A DNA stretch of 64,000 nucleotides, from positions 1,116,001 through 1,180,000 of the forward strand of contig JAHBTQ010000001.1 of assembly GCA_019638495.1 (NCBI GenBank). The letters run 5' to 3'. Made by a program: the position numbers and the translations under genes. The notes under the pieces are model-generated. The model did not search any database and was not told the DNA's origin. It saw only the letters and a list, made by a program, of their open reading frames with translations. Shown in pieces: positions 60,385-64,000 of the stretch; the stretch's first letter is position 1, and every line of letters begins with the position of its first letter. Source of the DNA: Taibaiella sp. GTDB lineage: Bacteria > Bacteroidota > Bacteroidia > Chitinophagales > Chitinophagaceae.

Positions 60385-61521
60385 TTACTTGCCCAGTCCG
60401 GCAGTTTTCATCATTACTTCCGTAAAGGTTTCCCAGCTATACTTCTTTTTTTCCTGCAGGATATTTGCGTGCAGATCAGGAATTGCATTTGGTTCGAAGA
60501 ACTTCAGAATGGCATCTGCAATAGCCTTCGGATCGGGTTCGGCTACAAAGCCCACCTTTCCATCCGGCACTACCTCCGGCAGGCCCCCCACATTGGTTAC
60601 TACCATAGGCTTCTCAAAGTGAAATGCGATTTGAGTAATGCCGCTCTGTGTCGCATGCTTGTACGGTTGCACCACCAGGTCGGCAGCGCTGAAGTAGTAG
60701 CGCACTTCGCTATCCGGTATGAAGTCTGTGCGCATGTGCACGGTGCTCCCCAGCTGGTTTCCGGCTATTATGGCATTGTTCGCTGCTTCTACGTCTTTGT
60801 TATAATATTCGCCGGCAGCTATCAGCTCAATTCCTGATTTTCGGATACGTTCGTCGGCCATCGCTTCCAGCAGCCAGTCGAGCCCTTTGTATTCGCGTAT
60901 GAATCCGAAGAAGAGCAGGTATTTTTTTGACGGGTCTACCCCTATTTTTTTGCATGCTTCCTCCTTACTTACGGCTTCTTTGTAAATGTCGTAAATGGGG
61001 TGAGGGGTGAAGGCTGCTGGTTTACTCGTAAAGGTTTTTACATCTTTGAGCACATCCTTGCTCATGGTCACAAATGCATCTACCGCCTTAATAAAGTAGT
61101 TGGTAAACTGCGCGTCGCCGGGGCGCTTTTCATGCGGAATGATATTGTCTACAATGCACACTACACGTGTCTTTCCGTTGCTTTTTGCCCTTTTCAGTAT
61201 GGTGCCAAACGCTGGTCCCATAAAGGGTAGCCAGTACTTTACGATCACCAGGTCATATTGCTCCTTATTCATTCGTGCACCTACGCTTAGCCAGTTCAGT
61301 GGGTTTACTGAATTGACGGTTGTGCGTATGTCCAGCCCGTTTGGTGCGGGCTCATCGGTATACTGGGTTTTGCCAGGGAACAGGAAGGAAGGGTATTGCA
61401 GCGAGAACGACCAAATTGTCACCTCATGCCCTTCATTCTGCAACTGGTAAGCAAGACGTTCATTGAATGCCGCCAGCCCGCCCCGGAGGGGATGGGCAGT
61501 GCCAAGAATAGCTATTTTCAT
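60385..61521 (-). CDS. Glycosyltransferase family 4
   Basis: A 378-residue GT-B glycosyltransferase. The N-terminal donor-free half starts MKIAILGTAHPLRGGLAAFNERLAYQLQ; the C-terminal half carries KYLLFFGFIREYKGLDWLLEAM and the nucleotide-sugar site LVVQPYKHATQSGITQIAFHF followed by PMVVTNVGGLPEVVPDGKVG (the EX7E-like region). It probably transfers a sugar from a nucleotide donor. It overlaps the nucleotidyltransferase gene by 4 nt, so they form an operon. Confidence 0.92.
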   Translation of the reverse strand: MKIAILGTAHPLRGGLAAFNERLAYQLQNEGHEVTIWSFSLQYPSFLFPGKTQYTDEPAPNGLDIRTTVNSVNPLNWLSVGARMNKEQYDLVIVKYWLPFMGPAFGTILKRAKSNGKTRVVCIVDNIIPHEKRPGDAQFTNYFIKAVDAFVTMSKDVLKDVKTFTSKPAAFTPHPIYDIYKEAVSKEEACKKIGVDPSKKYLLFFGFIREYKGLDWLLEAMADERIRKSGIELIAAGEYYNKDVEAANNAIIAGNQLGSTVHMRTDFIPDSEVRYYFSAADLVVQPYKHATQSGITQIAFHFEKPMVVTNVGGLPEVVPDGKVGFVAEPDPKAIADAILKFFEPNAIPDLHANILQEKKKYSWETFTEVMMKTAGLGK

Positions 61522-62216
61522 GAAGCCATTGTTTTGAGATCTTCCTGGGCCCGCTCATAGTCGGCAGGCACTCCAATATCTATAAAATAGCCGTCACTTT
61601 CAAAACCGTAGAATTTACCCTCGGCCGTGTATTTCTCCAGGTAGTCCTTTTCCATGGAGCATTTTATGGGCAGGTGCTTCGAATGAATGTGCTTTTGGTT
61701 CACTATATATACCCCGCCATTTATCATACCCGCTTCCTTGTAGGTTTTTTCCTCAAACGAGGTTATTACCCCACCGTCATTCGTGTTCACCACACCATAC
61801 CGGTCGAAGGAATACATTTTTTTTAGTGCAAGGGTTGTACAGGAGTGCTGTGTAAGGTGATAGTGCATCATTCGCTCCAGGTTCACGGTAAACAACGTGT
61901 CGCCATTTACTACTACCACATTGTCTGCAGATGCCTGTTGCATTGCCAGCATCAGGCCGCCGCCGGTACCTCTCGGCTCCTTTTCTATCACATAATCTAC
62001 TACAAAAGGTAGGTCCTGTTTTTCTACCCACTCGGTAACGATCTCGTGCTTGTATCCCAGCGACAAAATCGCCTGCACACAGCGCTGTTGCGCCAGGTAG
62101 TCAAATACATGAGCCAGGAATGGTCTGCCAGCCACTTCTGCCATGCATTTAGGATATTCCCCTATTACACCCTGCAGTCTTGTTCCTAATCCTCCTGCAA
62201 GTACAATTACCTCCAT
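61518..62216 (-). CDS. Sugar-1-phosphate nucleotidyltransferase (HddC-like)
   Basis: A 232-residue NTP-transferase. VIVLAGGLGTRLQGVIGEYPKCMAEVAGRPFL contains the G-x-G-T-R-L and PKxM motifs, and VVVNGDTLFTV is the metal site. EKEPRGTGGGLMLAM is the nucleotide-activating loop. It is closest in type to D-glycero-alpha-D-manno-heptose-1-phosphate guanylyltransferases and to other activating enzymes of envelope glycan synthesis. It provides a nucleotide-sugar donor, possibly for the GT4 encoded next. Confidence 0.88.
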   Translation of the reverse strand: MEVIVLAGGLGTRLQGVIGEYPKCMAEVAGRPFLAHVFDYLAQQRCVQAILSLGYKHEIVTEWVEKQDLPFVVDYVIEKEPRGTGGGLMLAMQQASADNVVVVNGDTLFTVNLERMMHYHLTQHSCTTLALKKMYSFDRYGVVNTNDGGVITSFEEKTYKEAGMINGGVYIVNQKHIHSKHLPIKCSMEKDYLEKYTAEGKFYGFESDGYFIDIGVPADYERAQEDLKTMAS

Positions 62217-62407
62217 CTGCGAATATTTGTGCGTAATGTTAGTACAAATTTAGGCAAGACGCACTGCGTCCCTTATTTAAGTGGCAATATTACAACTTGT
62301 GCTAATGACCATTTCCCGGTAGCGGCTGAAGTGTGATACAATTGACCGTCGACGCGCTTTTATCCGCCAATTAAGCAGTAATTTGGCGCGACGAAACCAA
62401 TAAGCTG

Positions 62408-64000
62408 ATGTGCGGCATCCTCACCATTGTAAATTCCGGTACCAAAACTGAATCGCGCCAACTGATAGATGCATGTAGCATCATAAGGCATCGCGGGCCC
62501 GATGATGAGGGGTTGTTGACGTGGTCGCCGGGTGAAGACCCTGTTGTCTGGGCTGGTGGCGATACGGCTCCCTCCACCCATCAGCATTGGAGGTACAATA
62601 CGCTGCAGCCCGGTCAGAAATTTAAAGTAGGTTTCGGTCATCGGCGACTTTCTATACTAGATCTGTCGCCGGCGGGCCACCAGCCCATGTTATACAAACC
62701 GGCCGGCCTATCCATTACTTTCAATGGAGAGATATATAATTACCTGGAGATAAAGGCTGAGCTTGCCTCCCTGGGACATACCTTCCACACTACCGGCGAC
62801 ACGGAGGTTATATTGCATGCCTGGGCACAATGGGGCGTAGACTGCCTGGCGCGCTTCAACGGCATGTTTGCCTTTGTGCTACTCGACCACAACCGGCGAA
62901 AGCTCTTCGCCGTCCGGGATAGATTTGGTGTGAAGCCCCTCTATTATTACAAAGGTGATGCGTGTCTTTACCTGGCCTCTGAGATAAAACAGATCAGAAC
63001 TGCGCCGGGATACAAACTTTCTGTCAACGAAAAAGCGGTTCGCCAATATCTCGCCTCGGGTGCCGTGGACCAGACTCCTGCAACTTTCGACTCCCAGGTC
63101 TTTAATATACCCCAGGGACATTACCTGGCAATGGACCTGGATAAGGATGCGCACGAGTTTTCGCTGCACAAGTGGTATGAAATGGTGCCGCAAAAATGGG
63201 GCGGAGGCTATGATGATGCGGCCGAAAAACTGAAGGAAATACTGACCGGCGCGATAGATTTGAGACTGAGATCAGACGTGCCCGTCGGCTCTTGCCTGTC
63301 GGGAGGGCTGGACTCTTCCAGCATTGTATGTATCGTTGCTGATCTGCTCAAAGAGCGCGGTGAGACAGCAGGCCAGGAAACGGTGACAGCTTGTTACGAG
63401 CAGGCCAGGTTCGACGAGTGGAAGTTCGCACAGGAGGTAATCAAAAAAACCAATGCCAGGTCGCACCGTACTTTCCCATCTTTCAAAAACCTCTATGAGG
63501 AGGCAGAGCGCTTCATCTGGCACCAGGATGAGCCTACTGCCAGCACCTCTCAATTCAGCCAGTGGAGCGTGTTCAAGGCCTGTCACGAGGCAAACCTGAA
63601 AGTGATGGTGGACGGTCAGGGCGCCGATGAGCAACTGGCAGGCTACGGTGGCAACGATATTCCATACTATTCAGGCCTTTTGCGCCGACTGCGCTTTTGG
63701 TCATTGATGGATGAGGCGCTGCATTATAAAAAGGAGAAAGGACATTGGCCCATAGGGTTCCTGCTGAATGCCATAAAGCTAAACACAGGACAGCAGGTAA
63801 AAGTGGAACACGCCACATGGATGCGCCCTGCCGAACCAACAACGATCCACGCACAGCCCGCCCATAGCCTACAGGAAAATCTTCGTCGTCAGCTTTACAT
63901 GGAACCTCTTCCATCGCTGCTACGTTACGAGGACCGGAACTCAATGGCATGGAGTGTGGAATCGCGTACGCCGTTTATGGACTATCGCCTTGTTGAGTTC
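62408..64000 (+). CDS. asnB: Asparagine synthase (glutamine-hydrolysing), truncated by the window edge
   Basis: The reading frame starts with ATG-TGC at 62408 and remains open to 64000 (531 codons seen). Cys2 of MCGILTIVNSG is the glutaminase nucleophile; IRHRGPDDEG and FGHRRLSILD are family motifs. The synthetase domain has the ATP pyrophosphatase loop SCLSGGLDSSSIV and VDGQGADEQLAGYGG. The C-terminus is missing. Many asparagine-synthase-like enzymes sit in glycan clusters and amidate a sugar acid; given its neighbours that is possible, but free asparagine synthesis is equally compatible. Confidence 0.93.
   Translation, partial: MCGILTIVNSGTKTESRQLIDACSIIRHRGPDDEGLLTWSPGEDPVVWAGGDTAPSTHQHWRYNTLQPGQKFKVGFGHRRLSILDLSPAGHQPMLYKPAGLSITFNGEIYNYLEIKAELASLGHTFHTTGDTEVILHAWAQWGVDCLARFNGMFAFVLLDHNRRKLFAVRDRFGVKPLYYYKGDACLYLASEIKQIRTAPGYKLSVNEKAVRQYLASGAVDQTPATFDSQVFNIPQGHYLAMDLDKDAHEFSLHKWYEMVPQKWGGGYDDAAEKLKEILTGAIDLRLRSDVPVGSCLSGGLDSSSIVCIVADLLKERGETAGQETVTACYEQARFDEWKFAQEVIKKTNARSHRTFPSFKNLYEEAERFIWHQDEPTASTSQFSQWSVFKACHEANLKVMVDGQGADEQLAGYGGNDIPYYSGLLRRLRFWSLMDEALHYKKEKGHWPIGFLLNAIKLNTGQQVKVEHATWMRPAEPTTIHAQPAHSLQENLRRQLYMEPLPSLLRYEDRNSMAWSVESRTPFMDYRLVEF

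Overview
The window reads as chromosomal DNA of a Bacteroidota bacterium, most likely from the Chitinophagales/Chitinophagaceae. The signs are two very large secreted proteins ending in type IX secretion (T9SS) sorting domains, promoters of the TAnnTTTG (-7) type, a stand-alone transketolase C-terminal half, a TonB/ExbB operon with two ExbD genes, a BlaI/M56 pair, and a tRNA-Trp-secE-nusG block. I see no rRNA, insertion sequence, prophage or CRISPR array. This placement is inference from gene content, not from a database search.

Layout. 0-2 kb: a partial CDI-immunity-like gene and a VapB-type antitoxin on the minus strand, then gltX. 2-7 kb: transketolase C-half, the tonB-exbD-exbD-exbB operon with a clear promoter, and ppa. 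7-10.5 kb: a T9SS-exported Ig-like protein. 10.6-17.5 kb: ftsK, a LolA-like carrier, murB, tRNA-Trp, secE, nusG and a GNAT-type acyltransferase. 17.5-26 kb: a GH3/serine-hydrolase fusion and a 1781-residue NHL plus 18-repeat Ig-like T9SS protein. 26-38 kb: ribD, an ALDH8-like dehydrogenase, two unknown secreted proteins, an Ala/Pro-rich lipoprotein, a 1.3 kb intergenic tandem repeat array, an M28 peptidase, scpB, DUF805 and small envelope proteins.

38-51.6 kb is an accessory surface-glycan or glycoconjugate region. Six plus-strand genes are almost seamlessly packed: RraA-like, polyprenyl-phosphate glycosyltransferase, methyltransferase, ATP-grasp ligase, class I/II aminotransferase and amidohydrolase. 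They are followed by a WecE/RffA-type sugar aminotransferase, a small PH-like membrane protein and a polytopic membrane protein. A minus-strand pair (aldo/keto reductase, TauD-like dioxygenase) separates these from a second plus-strand group (GT2, WbqC, a divergent DegT-fold enzyme, GNAT). I recognise no described pathway with the six-gene set. 59-64 kb resumes glycan genes: GT2, GT4, a sugar-phosphate nucleotidyltransferase and the start of an asparagine synthase.

51.6-59.2 kb holds an M16 peptidase and a compact cell-wall-sensing candidate: a BlaI repressor behind a promoter with two inverted-repeat operators, an M56 membrane peptidase fused to an N-acetylmuramoyl-L-alanine amidase, and a lipoprotein copy of the amidase whose first zinc-ligand His is replaced by Gln. 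A thioredoxin-like protein, a beta-barrel protein and a 45-residue lipoprotein follow. The two loci most worth experimental attention are the 38.2-43.5 kb operon and the BlaI/M56-amidase/pseudo-amidase locus.
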